Below, piece after piece: positions 43,570 through 52,355 of a stretch of DNA of 64,000 nucleotides. Both the position numbers and the translations under genes were made by a program. The stretch's first letter is position 1. Each line of letters opens with the position of its first letter. The stretch covers positions 62,001 through 126,000 of the forward strand of contig CAZNXJ010000013.1 in the NCBI GenBank assembly GCA_964577115.1, in the 5' to 3' direction. This DNA is from CAZNXJ01 sp964577115 (lineage in GTDB: Bacteria; Planctomycetota; Planctomycetia; Pirellulales; Pirellulaceae). The notes beneath the pieces were generated by a model that worked only from the letters and a program-made list of their open reading frames with translations, made no database searches and had not been told where the DNA came from.

Positions 43570-45314
43570 TGTTGCAGGCGTCCGAAACCATACCGCAGTG
43601 GCAACCCGCGTCGCGCCCCAGCATCCAGTCGTGGGACGTTCAGATTCCGGTCGCCGTGTTTCCTACGGGGTTCACGGCCGGCCTCCAGCGCGGGCTGAAG
43701 TTTCAAGTCACTTCCGCAGTGCCCAAACCGGCGCGGCCAAAGGCGATTCGACTCGGCATCGGACGGCGCCCGCTGGCTTGTACGAGCTTCCTGTTTCCCG
43801 AGGCGCCGGCCAGCACGCCGGCGCCTGCGCCCGCCGCGCGTCCTGCCGCCGCGCGGCCGGTGACCGCCGACGGGGAACCTCGGAAGTACACGCGCATCAA
43901 GCCACCGACCGACGTCGTCAAGCTGCGCGACCGGCTGTACTACCTCCTTCAGCCGCCCCTCGAGACACTCGTTGCCAGCGGCACGATCGAGTTCCCGTTC
44001 CAGCCGTTCCCGTACCAGCTTGAAGGCATTGCCTTCCTCTATTCCCGCTTTGCGGCTGTACTGGCCGACGAGATGGGGCTGGGGAAAACCATGCAGTCGA
44101 TTTCGACGATTCGGCTGCTGCTGCGTTCCGGGGAACTGCGCCGCGTGCTCCTGATCTGCCCCAAGCCGCTGGTGACCAACTGGCGCCGCGAGTTCGCTCT
44201 GTGGGCGCCTGAAATCCCCGTCGCGATCATCGAGGGCGAAAGGGAACGACGCCAGTGGCAATGGGTCGATCTTCAGGTTCCCGTGAAGATCGCCAATTAC
44301 GAACTCCTGATGCGGGACCGCGAGCTGTTCGAAACGCAAAAGGATCTGCACTTCGACCTGGTGGTGCTCGACGAAGCACAGCGCATCAAGAATCGTTCGA
44401 GCACGACGAGCGAAACGGTGCGCTCGATTTCGCGTTCGCGTAACTGGGCGTTGACCGGTACGCCCGTCGAGAACAGTCCGGAAGATCTCGTGGGCATCTT
44501 TGAGTTTCTCGTGCCGGGGCATTTGCGCAGCGACATGCCGGCGCGGCGGATGGGCGAGCTGGTCGGTGATTACATTTTGCGACGTACCAAGGATAAGGTG
44601 CTGAAGGACCTGCCGCCCAAGATGTTTCGTGACGCCGAGCTGTCTCTGTCGCCCGAACAGTGGGCGACCTATAAGACGGCCGAAGATCAGGGCGTAATCC
44701 GGCTGAGCGAAATGGGCGACGAGCTGACGATTCAGCACGTGTTCGAACTCGTGCTGCGACTCAAGCAGATCTGCAATTTTGATCCGGTGACCGGCGCGAG
44801 CAGCAAGATGGAGCGTCTTGCGGCTGATCTCGAAGAAATTACGCTCAGCGGCCAGAAAGCCATCGTTTTCAGCCAGTGGGTCAGCACGCTGCAAAAGATC
44901 CGCGACCGCCTGCCTCAGTACGGGCCGCTCGAATACCACGGCCGCATTCCCAGTTCGCGGCGCGATCAGATTGTCGACCAGTTTCGCAATGACCCGAAGT
45001 CGCGCGTGCTGCTGATGAGCTACGGAGCGGGCAGCGTTGGCATCAATCTCCAGTTCTGCCAATACGTGTTTCTGTTCGACCGCTGGTGGAATCCGGCCGT
45101 CGAGGACCAGGCGGTGAATCGCGCTCACCGGATCGGTTCGGCCGGCCCCGTGACGGTCACGCGCATGCTGGCTCTCGACACGATCGAACAGCGCATCAAC
45201 CAGGTGCTCGAGGAGAAACGCGAGCTGTTCAATACGATCTTCTCCGAGACCGCTCGGCCCCGCGCCATGGGGCTTACGCACCAGGAAATTTTCGGGCTCT
45301 TCAAGCTCAAGTAA
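43569..45314 (+). CDS. SNF2-family DNA translocase/helicase
   Basis: A 581-residue compact Swi2/Snf2 ATPase. Motif I is DEMGLGKT (167-174), the DExx box is DEAQ (268-271), motif III is LTGTPVEN, and the C-terminal RecA lobe has motif V (GAGSVGINLQ) and motif VI (QAVNRAHRIG). The N-terminal 140 residues are specific to this protein, with an Ala/Pro linker near 80-100. Bacterial SNF2 proteins such as RapA act on transcription or nucleoprotein complexes. The gene overlaps the unknown 180-residue protein gene, and no restriction or defence genes are nearby. Confidence 0.92.
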   Translation: MLQASETIPQWQPASRPSIQSWDVQIPVAVFPTGFTAGLQRGLKFQVTSAVPKPARPKAIRLGIGRRPLACTSFLFPEAPASTPAPAPAARPAAARPVTADGEPRKYTRIKPPTDVVKLRDRLYYLLQPPLETLVASGTIEFPFQPFPYQLEGIAFLYSRFAAVLADEMGLGKTMQSISTIRLLLRSGELRRVLLICPKPLVTNWRREFALWAPEIPVAIIEGERERRQWQWVDLQVPVKIANYELLMRDRELFETQKDLHFDLVVLDEAQRIKNRSSTTSETVRSISRSRNWALTGTPVENSPEDLVGIFEFLVPGHLRSDMPARRMGELVGDYILRRTKDKVLKDLPPKMFRDAELSLSPEQWATYKTAEDQGVIRLSEMGDELTIQHVFELVLRLKQICNFDPVTGASSKMERLAADLEEITLSGQKAIVFSQWVSTLQKIRDRLPQYGPLEYHGRIPSSRRDQIVDQFRNDPKSRVLLMSYGAGSVGINLQFCQYVFLFDRWWNPAVEDQAVNRAHRIGSAGPVTVTRMLALDTIEQRINQVLEEKRELFNTIFSETARPRAMGLTHQEIFGLFKLK

Positions 45315-45425
45315 CCAAAGGCCCGTGCGGCTGGCTCGCTGGCAATCCGCTCTCGGCTGGTTTACCATCCGAGGCAATGGTTCAGAGCCCCGATTCTTTC
45401 ACCTTGCAGAGACTGCTGAACTTCC

Positions 45426-46514
45426 ATGCGCGTTGCCATTCTGTTCCTGGGCGTTGTTGCCTCCACGGTTTTCGCGGCGGCTGCCGACCTTCTGGATCCG
45501 GCGGGTATTTCGGCCGTCAATCATCAGACGCTAATGCGCTACGTCGATGCCGACGGGCAGACCCAGGAGGTTAACAGCCGGGAGAAATGGATGCTGCGCC
45601 GAGCGGCCATTTTGCGAGACATGCAAAAGGCGATGGGCAAGTTGCCCGACGAATCGCGGCGCGTACCGCTCGAGATGGAAGTTGTCGAAACGCGGGACGA
45701 ACCGAAGTACACCATGCAGCGCATTCGCTATACGGCCGAGCCGGATAGTCGTGTCCCCGCATGGCTCATGCTGCCGAAAGGCCAGGAGGGGAAGCGGCCC
45801 GCCATGCTGTGCCTGCACCAGACCATCGGGATTGGCAAGGACGAGCCGGCAGGGCTCGGCGGTTCCACCAACCTGCACTACGCGAAGGAACTCGCTGCGC
45901 GCGGCTTCGTCTGCATCGTGCCCGATTATCCGTCGTTCGGGGAATACGAGTACGACTTTCATGGTCCGCTGCACACGCAGAACTACGCCAGCGGGACCAT
46001 GAAGGCGATCTGGAACAACATTCGCGCCGTCGATCTGCTACAGAGCCTCCCGCAAGTGGACGCGGACCGAATCGGCTGCATCGGCCATTCGCTCGGCGGA
46101 CACAACAGCTTGTATACCGCGGCATTTGACGAGCGTCTGAAGGCGGTGGTGACGAGCTGCGGGTTCAACGCCTTCCACCATTACTACGGCGGCAACCTGG
46201 CTGGCTGGACCAGCGACCGGTATATGCCGCTGATTCGCGAGCAATACAAGAACGATCCCGACCAGGTGCCGTTCGACTTCTATGAAGTATTGGCCGCGAT
46301 CGCACCCCGCGCGATCTTCGTCAATGCGCCGCTGAGCGACTCGAATTTTGAAGTCACCGGAGTGAAGAAGGTCGAGGAAGCAATTCAGCCGGTATTCAAG
46401 CTGCTCGGCGCCGAACAGCAGACGCGCTTCGAGTACCCGGACGCCGGCCACGACTTCCCGCCCGAGGTGCGCGAAGCCGCGTACAAGTGGCTCGAAGACA
46501 AGCTCGGCGGCTAA
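45426..46514 (+). CDS. Secreted alpha/beta hydrolase, dienelactone hydrolase-like
   Basis: A 362-residue exported hydrolase. A signal peptide spans residues 1-20. The nucleophile is S222 in IGHSLGGHN, the catalytic His lies in DAGHDFP near the C-terminus, and the oxyanion region is LCLHQTIG. It resembles the ABHD22/acetyl-xylan-esterase-like hydrolases common in planctomycetes. It probably removes esters from polysaccharides or other extracytoplasmic substrates. It lies 111 bases after the SNF2 gene and converges with mnmG. Confidence 0.82.
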   Translation: MRVAILFLGVVASTVFAAAADLLDPAGISAVNHQTLMRYVDADGQTQEVNSREKWMLRRAAILRDMQKAMGKLPDESRRVPLEMEVVETRDEPKYTMQRIRYTAEPDSRVPAWLMLPKGQEGKRPAMLCLHQTIGIGKDEPAGLGGSTNLHYAKELAARGFVCIVPDYPSFGEYEYDFHGPLHTQNYASGTMKAIWNNIRAVDLLQSLPQVDADRIGCIGHSLGGHNSLYTAAFDERLKAVVTSCGFNAFHHYYGGNLAGWTSDRYMPLIREQYKNDPDQVPFDFYEVLAAIAPRAIFVNAPLSDSNFEVTGVKKVEEAIQPVFKLLGAEQQTRFEYPDAGHDFPPEVREAAYKWLEDKLGG

Positions 46515-46554
46515 CCGGCGTCGCTCCACGGCAGGCTCGGTATCGTCCTCCTCG

Positions 46555-48372
46555 TCAGGCGAGATGCGCGAGCAGCAGCGCGATATCGGCCGGCGTGATG
46601 CCGCTAATACGGCTCGCCTGAGCTAGCGTCACGGGCCGAATGCGCGCGAGTTTTTCCTTCGCCTCGCTGCGCAAATGCCCGATCGCGCTGTAGTCGAAGT
46701 TGCTCGGGATCCGCTTTTCCGCCAAGCGTCGCTGACGCTCGACCAGCTGCTGCTGCCGCTGGATATATCCGGCGTATTTTGTGTCGTGAACGACCTGCTC
46801 GGCAACGGCCGGCTCGACGTCGGCCAGTTGCGGGCAGCGCGCCACGATGTCGGACCACTGCACCTCGGTGCGCCGCAAGAGGCGTTCGAGCGGAATGTCG
46901 CCCTCGCGGTGCGTGGCGAGCAGCTCCAGCGTGCGCGCGATCGCGGCCTGTTTACGCTCAAATACCGTCCAGCGCGCGTTATCGACGACACCAACCGATC
47001 GGCCAATGGGCGTGAGCCGGCGATCGGCATTGTCGTGGCGCAATAGCAGCCGATACTCCGCGCGGCTCGTAAACATCCGATACGGTTCGTCCACTCCGCA
47101 CGTGACCAGGTCGTCGATGAGCACGCCGATGTATGCCTGATCGCGTCCCAGCACGAGGGGCTCGGCGCCGCGCAATTTCAGCGCCGCGTTAATGCCCGCC
47201 ATCAGGCCTTGCGCGGCGGCTTCTTCGTAACCCGTCGTACCATTGATCTGGCCGGCGAGGAACAAGCCGGAGACCGCTTTGGTCTCGAGCCATGGCGTCA
47301 ATTGATCTGGTGGAGCGTAATCGTATTCGACGGCGTAGCCGTAGCGCATGATTTGGGCGCGTTCGAGCCCCGGGATATGGCGGAACAGCTCGTCCTGCAC
47401 ATCGCGCGGCAGGCTGGTCGAGATTCCATTGACGTAGACTTCCTGGGTGGCTCGTCCTTCGGGTTCGAGAAAAAGCTGGTGCTGAGGCTTGTCTGCGAAG
47501 CGAACGACCTTGTCTTCGATGGATGGGCAGTATCGCGGTCCGCGTGATTCGATCTGACCGCTATACATGGGCGCTCGGTGCAAGTTCGCTCGGATCAGCT
47601 CATGCACTTTTTCGTTCGTGTATGTGATCCAGCACGGTAGCTGCTCGACGTCGAGCCGCTCGGTGAGAAACGAAAATGGCTGCGGCGAATCGTCGCCCGG
47701 CTGCCGCTCGGTACGGCTGTAATCAATCGTGCGCCCGTTCAGCCGCGGCGGTGTGCCCGTTTTAAAGCGAGCGAGTTGAAAGCCGAGTCGCGCAAGGGCG
47801 CCGCTGATGCCGCGCGTCGTTCCTTCGCCCGCGCGTCCGCCGGGTGTCTGAGCTTCCCCCGTATGCATGACGGCCTGAAGAAACGTGCCGGTGGTCAGCA
47901 CCACCGTGCGAGCGCGATAGAGGACATCGCCGCGCGCGGCAACGCCGACGATGCGCGGTAGGTTGTCCGGTCCCGCTTCGGTCACCAGGTCCTCGACGAC
48001 TTCCTGACGCAGAGCGAGATTCGGTTGGAGTTCAACGAGCCGTTTGATTTCGTTCTGGTACGCCTTTTTGTCGGCCTGAGCCCGGGGGCTATGCATGGCC
48101 GGACCTTTGCGCTGGTTGAGCATCCGGAACTGGATGCCCGTGGCATCGATCGCCTGGCCCATGACGCCGCCGAGCGCATCGATTTCGCGGACGAGCTGCC
48201 CTTTGGCGACGCCACCGATCGCCGGATTGCAGCTCATCTGGCCGACGGTATCGAGGTTCGTGGTCAGTAGCGCGACCTGAGCGCCCATCCGCGCGGCGGC
48301 CAGGGCCGCCTCGGTCCCCGCATGTCCGGCTCCGACCACGACCACGTCATATTCGTAAATGGATTTGTGCAT
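46555..48372 (-). CDS. mnmG: tRNA uridine-5-carboxymethylaminomethyl modification enzyme MnmG
   Basis: A 605-residue FAD enzyme that with MnmE installs the cmnm5 group on U34 of certain tRNAs. The FAD loop VVVGAGHAGTEAALAAARMG lies at residues 11-30. The CNPAIGG motif, the family block GPRYCPSIEDKVVRF and the C-terminal helical domain follow. The ATG at 48372 gives the normal N-terminus, while upstream in-frame sequence is arginine-rich and unrelated. mnmE and rsmG, which accompany it in many bacteria, are not adjacent. Confidence 0.96.
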   Translation of the reverse strand: MHKSIYEYDVVVVGAGHAGTEAALAAARMGAQVALLTTNLDTVGQMSCNPAIGGVAKGQLVREIDALGGVMGQAIDATGIQFRMLNQRKGPAMHSPRAQADKKAYQNEIKRLVELQPNLALRQEVVEDLVTEAGPDNLPRIVGVAARGDVLYRARTVVLTTGTFLQAVMHTGEAQTPGGRAGEGTTRGISGALARLGFQLARFKTGTPPRLNGRTIDYSRTERQPGDDSPQPFSFLTERLDVEQLPCWITYTNEKVHELIRANLHRAPMYSGQIESRGPRYCPSIEDKVVRFADKPQHQLFLEPEGRATQEVYVNGISTSLPRDVQDELFRHIPGLERAQIMRYGYAVEYDYAPPDQLTPWLETKAVSGLFLAGQINGTTGYEEAAAQGLMAGINAALKLRGAEPLVLGRDQAYIGVLIDDLVTCGVDEPYRMFTSRAEYRLLLRHDNADRRLTPIGRSVGVVDNARWTVFERKQAAIARTLELLATHREGDIPLERLLRRTEVQWSDIVARCPQLADVEPAVAEQVVHDTKYAGYIQRQQQLVERQRRLAEKRIPSNFDYSAIGHLRSEAKEKLARIRPVTLAQASRISGITPADIALLLAHLA

Positions 48373-48914
48373 TCCGTTGATCTTAGAGTACGCTTGGCGA
48401 AAGCGCAAGCGAGGGAATCTGCAGAGGCCTTTCCCCCGGTTGCCGCGAGCACCTCGGCCTCTCCCCGAGGCCTGATGGCCAGGCACATCGTCCTGGCAGC
48501 GATCTTGGCGGACGGGGGTCTTGCCCCTAACTCTTCGTCGTGAGCTCACTCCAAAGGCTGGGGAGCTCCGATTTGAGCCATCTCGTCGGATACTCGGCCG
48601 CGACAGCCGCTCCTGAGCCTTGGTTAGCCTGGGGATTCGCTCCGTTTTGCTGGCACCTCAGCCCCGCCCTGTGCGGGTCGTCTCGCTGTCACTAACGTAT
48701 TTTACCGCAACGGCTTAGTGTTACTTCTTCTCCAGACCTCCCAACCTGCATCATCGCGCTCTCGCTCCTGTCCTTCATCCTGCCGCCCTCCGCCTGCCGA
48801 CTTTATCGTTCGGGATTTCCAGATCTCTCTGGCTTCTCAAATGCGGAGGGAATTTTTTTGGATCTGTCGCTGTAAGTGCTTCAGGCAGTGTACTTTGTGT
48901 CACAAATATCAATC
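48373..48914. other. Long intergenic stretch upstream of mnmG
   Basis: About 540 bases with no supportable gene. It includes a strongly pyrimidine-rich plus strand around 48720-48800 and a T-run at 48853-48859. It must hold the mnmG promoter. I looked for RNase P RNA, tmRNA and 6S-like features and saw no conserved core, but a divergent structured RNA cannot be excluded by eye. Confidence 0.4.
48894..48906. promoter_or_regulatory. Palindrome just upstream of the regulator promoter
   Basis: TTTGTG and CACAAA flank a single central T in a perfect inverted repeat, ending eight bases before the -35 box at 48915. The position suits an activator or repressor site. It resembles but does not match a CRP-type site, because the spacing is too short. 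Confidence 0.5.
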
Positions 48915-48942
48915 TTGACTCGATTAGCACGCCGGATATAAT
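48915..48942 (+). promoter_or_regulatory. Strong sigma70-type promoter with a long leader
   Basis: TTGACT at 48915-48920 and a perfect TATAAT at 48937-48942 are 16 bases apart. Transcription would start near 48950, about 225 bases before the regulator ATG at 49174, leaving a long untranslated leader. Confidence 0.75.
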
Positions 48943-49173
48943 CTGCGCGGTTGGCAAATTCGGTAAAAATGGATGGGCCGGACAAGCTTGCCAGTTCGAA
49001 GGATTTTGGGAAGGTGTGCCGTTTGGGACACCAGGGAGCTTATTTCGAGGGAGCTAGGCGACTAGCAGACGACGTGGTGGTCACGGAGGTCGGGGGATTT
49101 CGCGGCGGCGGAGCCGGTCGTGGGAATGTCCCAGGGTGCTAGTCTGACCATCGTCCAGGAAGGGTGGTTGTAA

Positions 49174-49767
49174 ATGTCAACGACGAAGACTGTCTTCACG
49201 ACGGGCGAAGCGGCCAAGATCTGCAAGGTCAGCCAGCAGACGATCATCCGCTGCTTTGACAACGGGACGCTCAAGGGATTTCGCGTCCCAGGCAGCCGCT
49301 TCCGTCGTATTCCGCGCGACCAGTTGTTCGCGTTCATGAAAGATAATGGGATTCCGACCGATGCCCTCGAGAGCGGGAAGCGGAAGGTCCTGATCGTCGA
49401 TGACGACGAAGAGCTGGTCGATCTGCTCGTCGACGTCTTCGAAAAGGACGGCCGTTTCGAGATCCGCACCGCGAACAACGGTTTCGGGGCCGGCATGCTG
49501 GTCACGGAGTTCCGCCCGGACCTGGTGATCCTGGACGTGATGCTCCCGGACATCAATGGCCGGGAGGTTTGCGAGCGGGTGCGGAGCGACTTGTCGCTCG
49601 AAGCCGTCAAGATCATCTGCATTTCTGGGATGGTCGAGCAGGACAAGATTGCTGAACTGCGGGCTTCGGGCGCGAACGACTTCATGCACAAGCCGTTCGC
49701 GGTCGAGAAGCTGCTCGATCGCGCCTGCGAACTGCTCGAAATCGAGCGGGTTGGCGCGAGCGCCTGA
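49174..49767 (+). CDS. HTH (excisionase/MerR-like)-receiver response regulator
   Basis: A 197-residue regulator with reversed domain order. Residues 6-55 are an excisionase/MerR-type helix-turn-helix (FTTGEAAKICKVSQQTIIRC, then a wing with FRVPGSRFRRIPRD). Residues 70-190 are a CheY-like receiver with D76-D78, phospho-acceptor D121 in LDVMLPD, and K173 in MHKPF. Standard regulators have the receiver first. The gene has a strong promoter, a 225-base leader and its own terminator. A histidine kinase gene follows 146 bases downstream and is the obvious partner. Confidence 0.88.
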   Translation: MSTTKTVFTTGEAAKICKVSQQTIIRCFDNGTLKGFRVPGSRFRRIPRDQLFAFMKDNGIPTDALESGKRKVLIVDDDEELVDLLVDVFEKDGRFEIRTANNGFGAGMLVTEFRPDLVILDVMLPDINGREVCERVRSDLSLEAVKIICISGMVEQDKIAELRASGANDFMHKPFAVEKLLDRACELLEIERVGASA

Positions 49768-49850
49768 TCACGGGGGCTCGTACGGGGCAGCGCCGCCGTC
49801 TCTATCGAATCGTTGGTCGCGGCGAACGAACAATTCGCTGAAACACTCGA

Positions 49851-49881
49851 AACGCGCGCTTCGCGAAGCGCGCGTTTTTTT
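49851..49881 (+). terminator. Rho-independent terminator between regulator and kinase genes
   Basis: A perfect 26-base palindrome at 49851-49876 (arms 49851-49863 and 49864-49876, rich in CGCG) is followed by a T-run at 49875-49881. It lies 83 bases after the regulator stop and ends only 32 bases before the kinase start. Confidence 0.9.
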
Positions 49882-49913
49882 CTATTCGGATCTTTCAGGC
49901 CGAGCGGGCCGCG

Positions 49914-51218
49914 ATGCATTACTTACCCGCGGTGGAGTTGCCCGGCGGCGGACGCCTGCGCCTGCCGCTCAGCGATGCATCGGCTGGCGAGTTGGCCGGC
50001 TGTTGGTTGGCACCGGCGCCCGACGCCCTGCTGCGCGCCGCCCGGCTGCTCGGCGCTGAGCCCGTGCTGCTCGTCTGGACCTACCTCGCCCATGCGCCGC
50101 TCGCCTCGCGGCGCTCCGCACCCATCGATGCGTTACGGCTCGCCGACTGGCTGGCTACCCGCGCCATGCAGCGCTGGACGAGTGAACCGGTGGCGAGCGC
50201 GGAGCTGATTTCCACCACTCGGCGCGAGCGCTGGACGGAACTGAGCTCCCGGCAGGCGGCCAAGCGGGGCAGGGGGGAGGCCTGGCCAAGCGGCGAGCAG
50301 CTAATCCAATGGGCGGAAGCCTGGCGGGACGAGCTGGCGATGCCCGAACCCGTGCCCGCGCCAGCTCAGCCCTTGAACGGGCCGAACGACAGCGAGGCGG
50401 AAGCCGTTCGCGCGCGCTGGCAGGCCTCTTCTACCTTGGTCTTCGATTGGCTCGACCGTCTCGCCGAACGGCTTCGGCGGCTGGAGCAGCTCGAGCAGCG
50501 TTTCGCCGAAGCGGTGCGCGACGAGAAGCTGCGTGCGCTGAAGGAATTCGCTTATGGGGCGAGCCACGAACTGAACAATCCGCTCGCCAACATCTCGACG
50601 CGCGCTCAGACGTTGTTGATGGACGAGCAGGATCCGGAGCGCCGCCGAAAATTGGCGACGATCAACAACCAGGCGTATCGCGCTCATGAGATGATCTCCG
50701 ACCTGATGCTCTTCGCTCATCCTCCGGCGATCGAGTACACGGCAGTGCGAGTTGCCGATCTGCTGCACCAGGCAGTGAGCGAGATGCTGCCGCTCGCTGA
50801 AGCCCAGGCCACCACGATCCGCGTGTGCGAGATCGATGAAGGGCTATCGCTGATGGCGGACGAGCGGCACCTAGTGGTGACGCTGCGCGCACTAGTGCAG
50901 AACAGTTTGGAGGCTGTGGGCAGTCAGGGGTACATCGAACTGAGCGCTCGGCGCGTTGAGCAATCCGATGCGACTGCGCTTGCCGCGGTGGAAATTCGCA
51001 TTCGCGATGACGGGCCGGGCATTCCCGACGACATGCGTTCACGCATCTTCGATCCCTATTTTTCGGGGCGCGAAGCCGGTCGAGGACTGGGGCTCGGGCT
51101 GTCCAAGGCTTGGCGCATCGTGATGCTTCACGGCGGTCGATTAAGCGTCGCGGAGCAAGCACCGGGCGTGCGCGGCGCCGAGTTCGTGATCGAGTTGCCT
51201 GTGGAGAAGCCGGCCTGA
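49914..51218 (+). CDS. Soluble sensor histidine kinase
   Basis: A 434-residue kinase with no membrane helix. The N-terminal 170 residues are a sensor region of unknown fold. A coiled coil leads to the H-box FAYGASHELNNPLANI with phospho-acceptor H218. The ATPase domain has the N-box (ALVQNSLEAVG), DDGPGIP and GLGLGLSKAW. It probably phosphorylates the HTH-receiver protein encoded just upstream. The signal sensed is unknown and must be cytoplasmic. A strong terminator immediately upstream suggests a separate promoter or attenuated read-through. No clear Shine-Dalgarno precedes the ATG. Confidence 0.88.
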   Translation: MHYLPAVELPGGGRLRLPLSDASAGELAGCWLAPAPDALLRAARLLGAEPVLLVWTYLAHAPLASRRSAPIDALRLADWLATRAMQRWTSEPVASAELISTTRRERWTELSSRQAAKRGRGEAWPSGEQLIQWAEAWRDELAMPEPVPAPAQPLNGPNDSEAEAVRARWQASSTLVFDWLDRLAERLRRLEQLEQRFAEAVRDEKLRALKEFAYGASHELNNPLANISTRAQTLLMDEQDPERRRKLATINNQAYRAHEMISDLMLFAHPPAIEYTAVRVADLLHQAVSEMLPLAEAQATTIRVCEIDEGLSLMADERHLVVTLRALVQNSLEAVGSQGYIELSARRVEQSDATALAAVEIRIRDDGPGIPDDMRSRIFDPYFSGREAGRGLGLGLSKAWRIVMLHGGRLSVAEQAPGVRGAEFVIELPVEKPA

Positions 51219-51490
51219 ACTGTGCCGCTTAGCGAGCGGTAAGGCACGCGAAGAAAGCACGCAACCCGCCCGGTTTCCCTGATCGCGCTCCTCTGCGCAA
51301 TTGCTTATTTTTCCCGAAGTTACGCGACCGCGCGGCCTTTCTTGGGGATTCTTGAAAAGAACCGAACCGGATCCTTGTCACCTCGATAGACATTGGAAGA
51401 ATAGGCGTGAGTTGTCACGCGTCGGCGCTGCGTGCGCCGCCCAGCGAGGCGACCGGAGGACTCGAACTTTTGCAGAGAATGGGCTGGAGC

Positions 51491-52171
51491 ATGAACCGTT
51501 CAATGCCGGTGATGGTCGGATGCATGGCGCTGCTGATGGCGGCGACTGCTCGTGCGCAGGTAACTCGGATTACGCCACTGAACCATTCTTCCGACTCCGC
51601 GCCGGCGGCCACGGTGGCGGTTCAGCCCGCCACGGTTCGTTCCGCGGCCAAGACACCGGTGCAGTCGCCCGATCCGTATCGCGCGCTCCAGGCCGCCTAC
51701 CAGCCACTCGAGCCCGCTGACATTCCGCCGACGCTCAATCAAGGCGCACCGGGTACGAACTCGCCGAGCACCGTGGCGCCCAACACCTATTCCACGACAC
51801 CCGGAGCATCCTCCCTCGGTGCGGCTCCGGGCATTATCAGCCCTTCGCCCAGCGCTACGCCGCTTAGCGCGTCGCCGGCCGACTGCACCTACACGACAAG
51901 TCCCGCCACGACGGTAACGCCGCCCGCGACGACGTATGTGCCGAGCACCACGGTGCCGTATGTGTCGGCGCCAGCGGTGGTCTCCTACACGCCGACGACG
52001 GTGGTCACACCGACACCGACCGTCCCCGTCGTGCGCGCCGGTTTTCCGCCGGTGCTCCCGATCTCGTCGACCGACCGCCCCGTGATGGTCAGCCAGGGGC
52101 TCCTCGGCCAACCCGTCGTGTACGTCCCCGGCCAACCGGTGCGGAACTTCCTGCGCTATTTGACGCCGTGA
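51491..52171 (+). CDS. Secreted Ser/Thr/Pro-rich protein of unknown function
   Basis: A 226-residue protein. Residues 1-21 form a signal peptide ending at a TARAQ cleavage site. The rest is low-complexity Ser, Thr, Pro and Val sequence, probably extended and possibly glycosylated or cell-wall associated, finishing with a conserved-looking stretch (GLLGQPVVYVPGQPVRNFL). The ATG at 51491 has GGAG just upstream, and earlier in-frame codons give no signal peptide. I do not recognise a family. Confidence 0.6.
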   Translation: MNRSMPVMVGCMALLMAATARAQVTRITPLNHSSDSAPAATVAVQPATVRSAAKTPVQSPDPYRALQAAYQPLEPADIPPTLNQGAPGTNSPSTVAPNTYSTTPGASSLGAAPGIISPSPSATPLSASPADCTYTTSPATTVTPPATTYVPSTTVPYVSAPAVVSYTPTTVVTPTPTVPVVRAGFPPVLPISSTDRPVMVSQGLLGQPVVYVPGQPVRNFLRYLTP

Positions 52172-52234
52172 AGCCCATGGCGTCGGACGCGCGATATGGG
52201 TAATCAGCCGAATTCGACGACCAATCCGCCCACC

Positions 52235-52266
52235 AACGGGCCTGCCGCACGTGCGGCAGGTCCGTT
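52235..52266. terminator. Terminator-like palindrome
   Basis: Arms 52235-52250 (AACGGGCCTGCCGCAC) and 52251-52266 pair at all but one position, which would be a G-U wobble. It sits between the converging secreted-protein and DapA-like genes. There is no long T-run, so termination strength is uncertain. A second small palindrome, GCGTACC/GGTACGC, lies at 52280-52296. Confidence 0.5.
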
Positions 52267-52355
52267 CGCAGCAATTTGCGCGTACCACTGGTACGCAGGT
52301 TGGTTGCGTTTGAGGGGGCGGCGCGAGTTAGCAAGCTCGTACGCTCGGCGGACGC

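Noticed and set aside
43461..45377. A 638-codon open frame antisense to the SNF2 gene
   Set aside because: It mirrors the helicase codons in GC-rich DNA, has no domain and an arginine/histidine-rich composition. The sense strand carries all helicase motifs.
48373..48914. RNase P RNA, tmRNA or 6S RNA in the mnmG upstream region
   Set aside because: I could not find the conserved core sequences or a convincing long-range pairing by eye.
48969..49142. A 57-codon open frame in the leader of the regulator gene
   Set aside because: It has no clear ribosome site, no domain and Gly/Arg/Val-rich composition typical of chance frames. A leader peptide cannot be excluded but is not supported.
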